Assembly: GCA_943735955.1 (NCBI GenBank)
Contig: OX030956.1
Span: forward strand, 10,686,445-10,750,444
Source: Piscicola geometra
Lineage: Eukaryota; Annelida; Clitellata; Hirudinida; Piscicolidae
Length of the DNA stretch: 64,000 nucleotides
Direction of reading: 5' to 3'
A program made the translations under genes and the position numbers. A model generated the notes under the pieces. That model ran no database searches and had not been told where the DNA came from. It worked only from the letters and a program-made list of their open reading frames with translations. Below are positions 10,331-24,399 of this stretch, piece by piece; the stretch's first letter is position 1; each line of letters opens with the position of its first letter.

Positions 10331-10795
10331 TCAAATTTAATAAATTATTAAATACAATACGAATTATTTAACACAATATAAATTTTATTGATTGATTGTG
10401 AATGTCATCAACCTTATATACCTTTTCGTATTCGTTGTCTTGGTGACTAAAAATTAGTATGTAAATTCAACTCATTTTTTATTTGAATACTTGATTAGAA
10501 TATATTTTTCTAAGGTTTTTTAAACAATATAAATATCAAGATAATGCTTTCTATTTTTTATTGATTTAGAAAGATAGTAACAAATAACAAACGTTTCAAA
10601 CGTTTTAAAAACAATTAAAACATAAATGGGTCGCTGATAGGGTGGCGAGTGCATGACCACGTGATGAAGATGATGAAGATAATGATGCACACTGTCATTT
10701 CTATGTAAATCATCGTTTATAGCGATGATGAAGATGATGTTGTTTTGTCATAGGTTGATCATAGGTTTCTGTTGATAATGTAAGTTTGTAGTATA
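10331..10795. other. AT-rich spacer with GATGAAGAT microsatellite
   Basis: Contains a stretch related to 57896-57970 and 58630-58700 (GTCATCAACCTT...TTAGTATGTAA), so a dispersed repeat, then a short imperfect GATGAAGAT repeat at 10666-10740. No gene seen. Confidence 0.35.
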
Positions 10796-11530
<735 letters not shown>

Positions 11531-11619
11531 AATAGTAGTACTTATACAAAAGTTAATTGGAATTTTAATAATATGAAAATTAAAATAACTGACAACAAAT
11601 TTAATAAAGTACATACCTT

Positions 11620-13125
11620 TTACTGTGTTCTTGCAATAATAACACAATGCCCCACAGCCCTCAATGCTTCAATCACGGTTTTTGTTCCATCCCTTAAATT
11701 TTCACAAATACTTTTCAGTCTTGACTGCGACTGAACAGTATTTAATTTTATTCTTCTTGCCGGTGGATCCCCTCTTTCTATTTGTTCCAATTTTGCCTTG
11801 TTAATAGCTCCATCATTTTGAAAGGCTTTTATTAACGTCCACAGTGAGGGATTCTGATGGCCTATCAAATTATAAAAACTGTTATTCCATCCCTCACATG
11901 CATTGTTTGTTCTAGCAGTATCGTTTATTGTTTGATGATGAACATTCCACAATGCAGGTGGGTAAAGTGGTGGACGACGTCTTAAAATAATCGTATGGTT
12001 TGCTCCGGCATCACTTACAAATGGCCCTCTACCATAGTAAGTGTCTAAATAAAGGAATAGATCATCTAATCTAGGAATATTTTCCGGTATGTTTTTTTGA
12101 AGGTATTTCAGTCCTTCTGATATGTCTCTTAGTCTCAGAAATGCGAGACCATCTAACATGCCTGTAAAATGTCTAACTGCCTCAACATTTTTGTATGCCC
12201 TTGTTAATCCCAGTTCCTGAATCTAAAAATAGTATGTAGCAAAATTGTTTTTAAAATGCTATAAAATGCTATTTTGTTATTTATTCAATCAATCACTGAA
12301 ACCTATATTGAACTTTAAATTATTTCAGAAAATAAATATTCTTACTTTTCTCCAAGTGCTTTGTGTTAAGTGGTAAAATTATCCATGGATTGAAACATGT
12401 TCGCCGAAGACATCACTTATGGCCCGTCTTGGGGCTATTTCAAAGTCAGCTATAACATATCTTACATTTATAGGATAATTATTTTCCAAAAGTTTTTCTT
12501 TCAATGCATTAAAGACTATTTCGTATTCTGATTGTCTTCTTTGTGACATCAGAATGTAGGCACAAGTTATAAAAATGTTTTCTGTAAGCGCCCTTATCAC
12601 ATAAACTTGCTGGAAAAGTCTGGGAACGGATTTAAATGTTTCATCCATAAACCATCTGTTATAAATATATTGTAACGTTATTATATATTTAATATTTTTA
12701 ATGTTTAAAAATATATATATTGGCTGGGTAAATCTTTATATACGTTATTGGTTATACAATTGAACTATGAGGCTACATGTAAAAATCGTTCCCCCTTGTG
12801 CAACCTTCCTCTATCAATAGTTACGAACCTTTCACTTTCAGCCAAAACTCGAAGCTGATGATTGTTAGAAAATATAATTATTCGATTTGTTGCTTGGTTT
12901 CCATAATCAAATATTAAAAAGTTTTGAATTTCTTGTTCGCCAGTAAAATTAAAAAAATCAGGAACTACACATTCTTCCATTGATTGTGGGTTTTTAGGCA
13001 TTTTCTTGTTTTTTGTATATCTTAGACATCTGGTAATTGATTCTTTTTTACCCAAAAAAGCCTTGGCATTGTCGTCAAGTGTCCTTAGTCCTTCTGCGTA
13101 TACTTGGGTAGGCTGCGTTGTTGAG
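11620..13125 (-). pseudogene. MULE 1 transposase (FLYWCH-type), broken
   Basis: Mutator-like transposase on the minus strand in at least three exons: about 13120-12827 (TQVYAEGLRTLDDNAKAFLG; PDFFNFTGEQEIQNFLIFDY), about 12660-12340 (RWFMDETFKSVPRLFQQVYV; NVRYVIADFEIAPRRAISDV; HLTQSTWRK) and about 12223-11620 (QELGLTRAYKNVEAVRHFTG; TARTNNACEGWNNSFYNLIG). The intron 12826-12661 splices AG|GTTCGT to ACAG|ATGG. A TAA at 12381-12379 replaces the Cys expected before the FYHLTQSTWRK motif, so it cannot make full-length protein. Its FLYWCH end has been displaced to 14339-14432 by a LINE. Confidence 0.85.
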
Positions 13126-13129
13126 GCAA

Positions 13130-14338
<1,209 letters not shown>

Positions 14339-14432
14339 TAGATGCGATATCTTTCATTTTATTTAAGCATTTGGTTCTTATGATGATTTCTTCGCTGGGT
14401 TCATGATTGTGATCAGTGCTGCTTAATACGGG
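14339..14432 (-). pseudogene. FLYWCH-domain end of MULE 1
   Basis: Minus strand reads SSTDHNHEPSEEIIIRTKCL, NKMKDIASS. The HNH ending is typical of a FLYWCH zinc finger, followed by the linker of MULE proteins. It is separated from the rest of MULE 1 by LINE copy A on one side and cut by the 16-bp-repeat element on the other. Confidence 0.65.
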
Positions 14433-16598
14433 ATGCAGTCGATTCACCCCTTAACCGATTCACCCCATAACCGATTCACCCCATAACCGATTCACCCCTT
14501 AACCGATTCACCCCATAACCGATTCACCCCTTAACCGATTCACCCCATAACCGATTCACCCCTCAACCGATTCACCTCTTAAAATAGTTAAAAACGGACT
14601 TTATTTTTTATAGGTATTTTGCTCAAATAAAATAATAAATAAAAAAATATATTTAAAATTAGAAAATATCAAAAAAATAGATTAAAAATTATAAAATATT
14701 AAAAAAATATATTAAAAATTATAAAATATTAAAAAAATATATTAAAAATTATAAAATATTAAAAAAATATTATATTAAAAATTATAAAATATTAAAAAAA
14801 TATATTTAAAATTATAAAATATTAAAAAAATATAATAAAAATGATAAAATATTAAAAAAATATATTTAAAATGATAAAATATTATGAAAATATATTAAAA
14901 ATTATAAAATATTAAAATTATATATAAAAAATTATAAAATGTTTAAAAAAATATTAAAAATTATAAAATATTAAAAAAATATATTAAAAAGTATAAAATA
15001 TTAAAAAAATATATTAAAAATTATAAAATATTAAAAAAATATATTAAAAATTATAAAATTTAAAAAAAATATAATAAAAATTATAAAATAATAAAAAAAT
15101 ATATTAAAAATTATAAAATAAATAAAAAATATGTTAAAAATTATAAAATATCAAAAAAAGAAATTAAAAATTATAAAATATAGAAAAAATAAATTAAAAA
15201 ATATATAAAATATTTTTAAAAAATTTAAAAAATTGTAAAATGTTTGAAAAATATAAAATAAAATTTTAAGTATAAAATGAAATTTTAAATATAAAATAAA
15301 ATTTTAGATATAAAAGAAAATTTTAAATATAAAATAAAAGTTTAAATATAAAATAAAAGTTTGAAAATAAAATAAAATTTTAAATATAAAATAAAATTTT
15401 AAATATAAAATAAAATTTTAAATATAAAATAAAATTTTAAATATAAAATAAAATTTTAAATATAAAATAAAATTTTTAATATGAAATAAAATTTTAAGTA
15501 TAAAATAAAATTTTAAGTATAAAATAAAATTTTAAATATAAAATAAAACTTTGAATTTAAAATAAAATTTTAAATATAAAATAATTTATTAAATTCAAAA
15601 TACTTTATTAAAACAAAATATAAAATATAAAATAATTTATTAAATTCAAAATACTTTATTAAAACAAAATATAAAATAAAAAATAAATTATTTAACACAA
15701 AATAAATTACTAAATACAAGGCACTCTTTTCAACCAATTCATTTTAGTGTTGTATTTTATGACAGCCTTTGGACAAAATGAACCTTAAGGAATGATTCTT
15801 TTTAGAGTTAATTGAACTTTTTAGCAAGTAAAAGCGAAGCATACATTAGTAATTTTAAACATGGGACAGATCATGCAGTTGATTAGGAATTGATTAGGAA
15901 GTGAGGAATAAACAGACTGTTTTTAAAGGACATATAAAAACGGTGCTTTTTTCTTTTTCCTATCTTTTTTCTTTGCTATCAGTTGAGTTGAATTGTCCAT
16001 CCTGCACATATCTCACTTCTACTGAATTTTTTGCACATTTCCCCGTTTTTAGGCAATTCTTACCCGTATCTGACATCTGATGATAATTGTACGTGAAGTT
16101 AATCTGAACTATGTATTAGTTTGGTTCCAACCTTGTCGAAAACCTTGTTTATTTTGTGGGAAAAATAAAATTTCGGTTAAAAGTACACTAGCATACTGAA
16201 ACTAAACAACGAATATATACATCTGCCATTAATGGAGATTTCGTTAATAGGTTAACCTGGCTTCTATTCTTTCCCTGAATCATAAATTGAAAATAACTCC
16301 AAAATAATTATTTATTTGACAAAAAACCAAAAAATATTTTTTCTCTTAAAAACCAATTCATGATATTAAATTGTCATTATTCAATAACCAGTTATTCAAT
16401 ATAAAATATACTATACAAAATATAAATATACTGGTATAAAAATAAGCATACTATACAAAATATAAATATGCTATATAAAATATAAATATGCTTTATAAAA
16501 TATAAATATACTATTACTATAATTATTAAAAATATACTATTGAAGGGTCGATCGGTCAAGGGATGAATCGACTGCAACTCCATAAATATAACTGCACT
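14412..16598. mobile_element. AT-rich TIR element with terminal 16-bp arrays, copy 1
   Basis: Left end: TTAATACGGGATGCAGTCG then eight to nine 16-bp units (CCGATTCACCCCATAA/TTAA) to about 14580. Right end at 16545-16580: inverted GGGATGAATCGACTGC followed by a sequence that pairs with the left end. Next to the left array is AAAAACGGACTTTATTTTTT, then about 1 kb of tandem AT repeats (TTATAAAATATTAAAAAAAT, later TTTTAAATATAAAATAAAA). No protein. It separates MULE 1 from MULE 2. The outermost bases are uncertain and no target duplication was found. Confidence 0.7.
14437..14580 (+). repeat. 16-bp array CCGATTCACCCCATAA
   Basis: Eight to nine head-to-tail units at the left end of the element above, alternating CATAA and CTTAA variants. 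The inverted counterpart is at 25960-26115. Confidence 0.93.
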
Positions 16599-18126
16599 TT
16601 TTCAGAAATCTTTCTGAAGATAATTCATTTTGATCGTATTTTGTCCAAGCTTCTTCCAGTTTCGCTTGGATTGATTAGGCGGTCTGACTTTGCCGCCGCC
16701 TCAGCAACCTTTCCTTTACCATTTGGCACTGCCTGGTGACAGCCGTTGCTTCGTCATAGATTAAATTTATTACAATATAAAATTCTAAATTAGATTTTTT
16801 AGCTCTGCGGTTAAGGCGAGCGTGCCATCCCTCGAGGTCGTTGTTGGTGCGCACTGAACGGCGGTACACAGACCAACTGTCGACGGTCCAGATGCGGCTA
16901 TTCAACCAGGTCTCGCGGAAGTATGTGAAGAACCTTTCCAGTCTCTCACTGGTGTTGCCTTCACACACTTCTTCGAAGGCTGCTCCAATGTGACTGGCCG
17001 GCAAAAGAGACAGAGCAAAAACCTTACGAATAAGATTATATACCCTGTCCCTTTCCATATACGAGGTCACAAGCTCGCATTCTTGCACTTTCCGCCAAAG
17101 TGCCTGCCTCAAGTGAAAAGCACAACCCTTGATCTCCTTGTCAGGGAAGACCTGCTGTATTGCTCTCCACAGGCTCCCTTCAAAGTCGATGACAAAGGTT
17201 CTCAACTTAATTTCAATTGAGAGGAGTTGTCTCACTTTCTCCAAAACCTGAATTGATAGTAAAACTTAATAATAACAATTTACTTCATAAATTAATTTAA
17301 ATAGCATAATCTTTAATTGTAGAAGACTGTCATATATACCTTCTAGTAATCCTTCCGCCTTTTGCCCGTCATGAGAACAAAACAGAAAGGCAACTGTTTG
17401 AAGTTCTCTTCATATCTTCAATGAATAAAAGTTATTCAAAAAAATGTAATTAATAAATAGAAACGACAATAATGACAAAATTATTAAAATAGTTTATATA
17501 AATTTATAAATAGAATAGAAAACAGATGAATTCATTCATTTGGTACCTGACAAACGCATGAATAGAAAAGAGTTGGGTGATTGGCGATTTCACCACTTTA
17601 AAAGTCCCGTTCATATACCAAGTGTAAGCTTTGGATAAACGGTCCAGCTGACTTTCGGTGGCAAATATAGCGTGATGGCGATTGCCAACAGAAACGGTTC
17701 CTCTAAAGAACGTTTCCTGAATTGCATTGTACAGGTGTACTTCATCAACCTGAAATATATTTATAATGTCACATAAAGTTGTTGAATAATAAAAGAATTA
17801 TACGTGCGTAACTCATTTTTACCTCAAAATCTGTAGAGTCAGGATTTGTTGGCCTCATAGCCGCCCGACTTCTATTTGCTATTTGGCACAAGTTCACTTC
17901 ACTTGTTTGAGCTACTTGAGGCAGGTCCGGAACTGAAAACATCTGTTTTGCCTGACTAACGAGTACACTCGCAGGTTCAAGTAAGTTTTCTCGTGCTGCT
18001 GTTTTTACCTGTGTTTAGGAAAATATTTTATTTTCAATTACTTTAAAATCAACGACGTGCTTACAAAGATGTCGAATGATGTTTTAATTATAATTTATAA
18101 TAGTTAATATTCTTCTATAATTACTT

Positions 18127-18421
18127 CTCTTTTTTCTAGAATAGAAACAAGTAGTCCTGGACGCGGTGGGTCTTTGTGACTTAGTGCACCTTTCTTGAAA
18201 ACACTCCCTTCCTGTTTTATTACAGCTGGACATACAAACTTCTTACTCTTGAGACAGCATCTCCATTCAATCGTTCCAGATTTTAATGTCCGTTTGTAAA
18301 TGAACGAATAGCCTTCACTGGAGACTAATATGTTTCGACCTCTCTTCGATCCCCCTTCCACGACTGTGTTCGTAATTGCTCGTTCCGGTAAAATATCATC
18401 GTCATTCACAATGCCATCACT
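18127..18421 (-). pseudogene. FLYWCH zinc-finger exon of MULE 2
   Basis: Encodes DGIVNDDDILPERAITNTVV, then the FLYWCH domain: SSEGYSFIYKR, WRCC, CPAVI. Donor GAA|GTAATT. DNA-binding part of the transposase by family knowledge. The acceptor is uncertain by a few bases (TTTTAAG or GATCTCAG). Confidence 0.75.
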
Positions 18422-18699
18422 GAGATCTCTTAAAAAATGGATTATACATTTATATCTACCCAAAATTGACAAAAACACTGGAACATATTTCATATCTTCA
18501 AATAGATTAATAATAATAAATTGAAAATGTATTTTTCAAGAAAAAATATTTGATGCAAACAATAGAAAAAAGCACTAACGATTCTTCCTCTTCGAATCTA
18601 GTTTCTAGATTCGCATGTTGATGCAAGTTCGACGTACTATCATCTTCTTCCCAATTCACTGTAGACCACTCTTTATTACTACTATTACTAAAAAATAAG

Positions 18700-19800
18700 T
18701 TCAATATTAAGGATTCTTCGTTTTTATGGATTAAGTCATATTTATCTAATAGATCTGTTTATGTTTCTTTAAATCACTGTACCTCTACCCCATCTACTTA
18801 CTCATATGGTGTTCCTCAAGGTTCTATTCTTGGTCCTTTGTTCTTTATTCTATACGTCTCTGAATTATCTTCTATCATTTCCTCTCATTCTCTCAACTCC
18901 CTATCCTATGCTGACGATTCGCAGTTATATGTCAGCTTCGATACATCATCATATAATACTGTTATGTCGTCTATATCTTCATGTCTATTATCTATTGAAA
19001 ACTGGTCTAGCTCAATGTCTTTAAAATTAAATCCACTAAAGTTTGAACTTATATTTTTTGATAAAAATGGTAAACTAATTAATGGCCCATGTAATTTCGC
19101 CACTCATACTATTGTTCCATCTAATCATATTCGTAGCTTAGGATTTATTTTCGATTCAAAATTAACCTTATCAAACCAAATTCTATCAGTCACTAAATCT
19201 TGCTATTTTCATCTCAGACGTATCAGGCAATTATTACCTTACTTAGATGACCCTTCTTTAAAGATGTTAGTCTCTGCACTTGTTTTATCTCGAATTGACT
19301 ATTGTAACTCACTCTACTATAATTTACCTGAAACTACTTTAAAACCATTAAATAAAGTATTTAATTATGCTGCTAGAGTCGTTAGCCGTACTCCTATTTA
19401 TCACCACATTACACCCTCTCTTATCTTATTACATTGGCTCCCCATCAAATTTAGGATTATATTTAAAATCTGTGTTTTTATGTTTAAATTAAAAAACTCC
19501 CCAGTATCCCCAATATACCTCAAATCATTAATAACTCACCCTCATAGAAGTCATTTAAGATCATCCACTCAAAATCATTATTTCATCCCTTCCATTAATA
19601 ACTCTTTTGCTAAACGTTCTTTCCATTATGCAGGTCCATATATTTGGAACTCATTACCTCCTTATTTAACTACGTCTAAATCATTATTTACTTTTCGTAA
19701 GGATCTGAAGACATATCTGTTCGACAAATTTATTTACGAGCGCTCTTGAATTTGAAGAAAGAGCGCTATAGAAATCTATTTGATTGATTGATTGATTGAA
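18700..19800 (+). mobile_element. 5'-truncated LINE with open reverse-transcriptase frame
   Basis: An open frame runs from about 18716 to the TGA at 19747-19749, about 340 codons. Motifs: YGVPQGSILGPLFFILYVSE, the catalytic LSYADDSQLY intact, VSALVLSRIDYCNSLYYNLP, HHITPSLILLHWLPIKFRII, LKTYLFDKFIYERS at the C-terminus. A short 3' region ends in (GATT)n. The absence of stops suggests a recent insertion. Lies in the MULE 2 gene between its small acidic exons. CR1/Rex1-like by its C-terminal pattern. Confidence 0.9.
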
Positions 19801-20746
19801 TTCAGCATAGGTTCGTCCATATTGGGGATAGGCTCTTCTCTGAAAGGAAGTGATGTAAGCAACATAAAACCAAAATGTTAAATTATTGAAAAATCAATTC
19901 TATATTTATAGTAATATACTGAAATCTTAACTGTTTATATAATATGAGATAGAAATAATATAAATTAAAGATCTCTTACAAATCTTCATATTCTACTTCA
20001 GCAAGGGATTCATCTCTGAGAAATCTGATAATAAAAATTTACCCGATTATTTAATACATATAAAATCTAGATAGTCAAAAAATGAAACTAATTACTTACA
20101 GCTCCTCCTCTTCCACGCGAGAGGTTCCGACATGACGAATATCCAATGTATTGTCGTCGACGTCACTGATAACACGAAAATAAAATGTATTTAATATTAG
20201 TTTTACTAGTTATATTATATACCTATAGATAACAGTTGTGGCGAAACCCCATCGCTCTGTTGGATTTCGCCGTAAAAAGGGTTGAAACACCCTTGAATAT
20301 TTTCCATTCGTTGGCCAGTTCGCAAAGTTTGAATGTCTTTCGACATAACTGAGATTTAAGAAATATTTTTATTCTCCGTTTAAAAAAATAATTTTTCATC
20401 GCAAACCCCGTCTAAATCTTATTGCAAAACTCATTTTCCTTTCTTTTGAGCAAATTTTATTGATATAGTATACTGGTAATTAATTATTCAACTAAAATTT
20501 AAAAAGTCAACCTTAATGCACATAGTTATACAATTTTCCTTTTATGAATTAAATTAATAGAATAACTTTTTAACTATTTGATATAATAAAAATACAAACT
20601 TATTAAGAATTGGTCGAGCAAAAGCTACAATTTGAGTTTTTACATAAAGTATAATATAAAAGTTTTACAAATCATTGGGACTAATAATTAATTCACTTAC
20701 GACTCTTGGACACGCACCGCTTCTTCACCTTCATTTATTGAGCCAC

Positions 20747-21165
20747 TGAAAATATTTTCTCAAGTATATATTGTCTTTATACCATTAGACTTCGAATTAA
20801 AGTGAGAAAAAAACCACTCGATAAAAACCTTAAACACGAGTCGCAAAATAAAGCACGGCTAGAACTTGAAGCTGAGCAAGAAATGCATGTAAAAGAAGAC
20901 ATTTTGATTTAAAAGACACCTAGTCTCGAGTGCTCTTTATATACCCATTGCCCTACACCCTCACCCTACACCAACACATCGGTTTTCTTTATGATTGTTA
21001 ATCTAACTAATGCCAAGTATATGTTCTCAAAGAGAGTTCAGAAGGAAAGATTAATTAATCGATGAATGATGGAATGGTGGTAAAGAGTGGTGGAGGCGGT
21101 GTAAATCACTAAAACAATGAAAATGAATAATAAATAATTCAGAAAGTCTATTTAAATAAAATTAT
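20747..21165. other. Upstream of MULE 2, nothing firm
   Basis: Presumably the 5' part of the MULE 2 element. No terminal inverted repeat or first exon identified. Confidence 0.3.
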
Positions 21166-21169
21166 CAAA

Positions 21170-21475
21170 TAATGTTAAAAACTTTGAAAATAATTTTAAC
21201 AAACTTAAAAAATAATTTTTAAAACTTTGAAAATAATTTTAAAACTTTGAAAATAATTTTTACAACTTTAAAAATAATGTTTAAAAACAATAATTTTAAC
21301 GAACTTTGAAAATAATTTGGAAAAACATTACAAATAATGTTAAAAACATTACAAATAATGTTTAAAACATTACAAATAATGTTAAAAACATTACAAATAA
21401 TGTTAAAAACATTAAAAAGAATGTTAAAAACATTAAAAAGAATGTTAAAAACAATAAAAAGAATGTTTTAATTTT
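21170..21475 (+). repeat. AT-rich tandem repeat, 21-bp units
   Basis: Units such as TAATGTTAAAAACATTACAAA repeat from about 21310, preceded by looser AAAACTTTGAAAATAATTTT repeats from 21170. Each unit contains the small inverted repeat TAATGTTaaaAACATTA. Confidence 0.85.
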
Positions 21476-21891
21476 TCAATGCGCGGACAAACAAACCGTT
21501 GATTTCCGTGATGGCCAATCAAAGCTATTTAGTTTAGATACTTAATTCTAATTGGTTGAAATGAAAATTTACAAATCAACTTTTTAATATTTATTTATTA
21601 AATACTAAAAATTAATTAATATTAAGTAACATAAAATAAAACATTTAGTTTATATACTTACATATTCTGTTTCGCAAAAAAATTAAATGAATCAATATTT
21701 GTATAATAAAAACAGTAAAAAAAATATAGCAGTAGCAAACACAAAAAATCAAAGTTTCTCACTAAAAATCATAACTTTATTATATCGGTGAAAGGATAAA
21801 AAGTCTTCGGATAAAAAGTCATAATCATCATTCCCACCACAATCATCATCACCACCACCACCACCAGTTATCATCATCATCGTCATCATCA

Positions 21892-22095
<204 letters not shown>

Positions 22096-22098
22096 GCA

Positions 22099-22238
22099 TG
22101 GATGGATGGATGGATAGATGGATGGATCGATGGATGGATGGATGGATGGGTGGATGGATAGATGGATGGATGGATGGATGGGTGGATGAATGGATAGATG
22201 AATGGATGGATGGATGAATGAATAAATGGATGGATCAA
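22099..22238 (+). repeat. GGAT tetranucleotide microsatellite
   Basis: About 35 imperfect GGAT units with GATA and GGGT variants, directly at the truncated end of the SINE. Confidence 0.95.
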
Positions 22239-22385
22239 CGGCATCTTAATTGTAACTAATGTGGCGTTGATTCTGAAGTAGACGGGTCATTATTATTTTG
22301 ATGATGATGACGATGATGATGATAACTGGTGATGGTGGTGGAGATGATTATTATGACTTTTTATCCGAAGACCTTTTATCCTAGA

Positions 22386-24395
22386 ACCTATTGAATCCTA
22401 TCAGACTGAATATAATTGTTCACTAGTGTGTATTTAATTTCATAAATCAAGAAGACTATATTTATAAGTTTTTATAGGATTTGACCAAACTCGTAGTTCA
22501 TTTGATAAAATATATTTTAAGTAGTTTTTAAATCTTAATGAAGAGAGTTATTTATTTGGCGAAACTAATTATTTTTGTACTTTTAATTACACACACATAC
22601 ACACACACAAACCATACAACCGAAACACATTAAACGGGACATTTTTCAACTCAATAATAGGGGCTAATACGCCACCATAATGATACAAAGCAGAACATGT
22701 CATCTGAAGCTTCAGTAATACAGGTTAATGGTTTACTACATTGACACGATCCACACACATATTTATGATTCTAGTTGAGAGAAAAATTCTCAAAAGAGAA
22801 TGCAAGTTTGAAGATTGAACAGATTTTAAGATTGGATGACTATTCGATATGTTTGCCACCACCAAGAGTTACGTAGTTATCATGACTGTTATCGGAGCCT
22901 ATTTATATTTGATCAATAGACTATATACTATTATAGTATATTATACTAATATTATAAATTCAAATTTTGTTTTTCAAAATAGATAAATTCATTAGTTTAA
23001 CTCTGATCTTAATCCTAACTCAGACTGAAGTCCTTTTTCAAACCTAGCTCTAATCGGCCTCCTGGAGAAAAAGCCTCTAGAAATCAACCAATCAATCAAT
23101 TAAAACTATTTATATAACGCTTTTGAATAATTGTGTTAAATTTAACTGCTTTTTGGATCCCCTGCAAGTATATAAATTTATTAAAAAAAACACAATCAAC
23201 CTCAATAATCCAACCTCGCCCACATCACCACGATCATCATTGCCACAGAATCATTGTTTTCACTTCAACCATCACCACAGCACCACAACACAGCACTTCA
23301 ACTAACACCAAAAGCACCACCATTCGATCAGAAACGATCAGAATTGGCTAGTAAAACTTTCTGCAGCAAGTTATTATGGCTTCGAACAATATTTCATTTC
23401 AAAGCTTAGAGAAACGTTAAAAAAATATTAACTATACGAGACTATATGAATGTAACGAGAAAAAAGTTTTCATCAGATGACTTCAACGAATCCACCGAAG
23501 AAAAAAGTATTTAATCAGCTCGTTTATGTTTTTATAAAAAATTCAAAATCTTGAAGTTTTAAAAACAAATACTTTAAAATGAATGCCGAAGCATTTTATA
23601 AATTGTTTAAAACACTGGTTTAAACACCGGAAAGATTCATGAAATGGTGAAAGAGAAGTATTGAGTTTCAGATGACTGGGGTCAAGAGTTCAGCAGCTCG
23701 ATGCTTCGGAACATATTCGAAAGGCTATGAATAATGAAGTCATTGATTGTTTAAAAAATGCATATGTATAATATACAGTGATGGGCAACTAACTAAATAT
23801 TTTTAGTTAAACTATAACTATTTTTCAACTAAAAATAAGTAGTTTAACTAATAGATAAAAACTTATTTTTGAGAATAGTTAACTAAAACAAAGTAGTTAA
23901 ACGTTTCCAACCTATTTCAAACTGGTTAAATATGTGAAGATTATATATACAGTATAGGTATACTATTTTTAATCGTCTACCTTCATCAACCTCAGACTTA
24001 AAGCTCCCTCTGGAGGACTTATTAAATTTTCATCTTGGTGACGGAAGTATAGACTGATGTAGTTAGCATTTCATATTTCAATCAATCGTTTCCAGCTTCA
24101 AACAACTATTCACAGCTCCAAAATCAATATCCATCTTCAACAAAACTGCCGGACTTCAAAAGCAATTTTCAGATCTGACAACATCCCCATGTGTTAAAAA
24201 ATAAATTCCTAATTTAAAAACCCTCAGCGTCAAAAAAGTCAAACTTCAATGACAACCCTCAATGAGAGTGCTGGAGGCAAATACAAAACTATGATCTGGT
24301 TATAGAGGTTTAAGCCTGCGACCAGAATCATCATAAGATATCCCAGATTTATGACAACTACCAAATAAAACGGAGTCAATTATATAAAGATCTGG
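22386..24395. other. Intergenic AT-rich sequence with small repeat fragments
   Basis: No gene recognised. At 23044-23072 is a single CTCCTGGAGAAAAAGCCTCT unit of the 16-bp module family. At about 23776-23900 is CAGTGATGGGCAACTAACTA followed by internal repeats of AGTTAAACTA, resembling the end of a non-autonomous hAT element; the other end is not seen. Confidence 0.35.
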
Positions 24396-24399
24396 ATGA

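Larger units (their letters stand above)
16590..20746 (-). pseudogene. MULE 2 transposase gene, about ten exons, split by a LINE
   Basis: Spliced FLYWCH-type Mutator-like transposase on the minus strand. Small acidic exons at about 20746-20702, 20168-20101, 20027-19981, 19850-19797 (cut by the LINE) and 18690-18580; FLYWCH exon about 18421-18127 (RNILVSSEGYSFIYKRTLKS, EWRCCLKSKKFVCPAVI); 18009-17824; 17752-17548 (TWYMNGTFKVVKSPITQLFS); about 17420-17340 (KQLPFCFVLMTGKRRKDY then TAG); 17244-16590 ([48 protein letters not shown]). A TAA at about 16677 interrupts the end, which continues IQAKLEEAWTKYDQNELSSE. The 3' end is cut by the 16-bp-repeat element. Two stops plus truncation: dead. Confidence 0.85.

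Noticed and set aside
10620..10745. Signal-peptide-like frame (MTVCIIIFIIFITW) as the missing first B3GLCT exon
   Set aside because: The hydrophobic run is a translation of a GATGAAGAT microsatellite and no donor gives the one-base phase needed by the 8225 acceptor.
14437..14580. CRISPR-like array of short repeats
   Set aside because: Units are head to tail without spacers, and the sequence is eukaryotic (introns, SINEs, LINEs).
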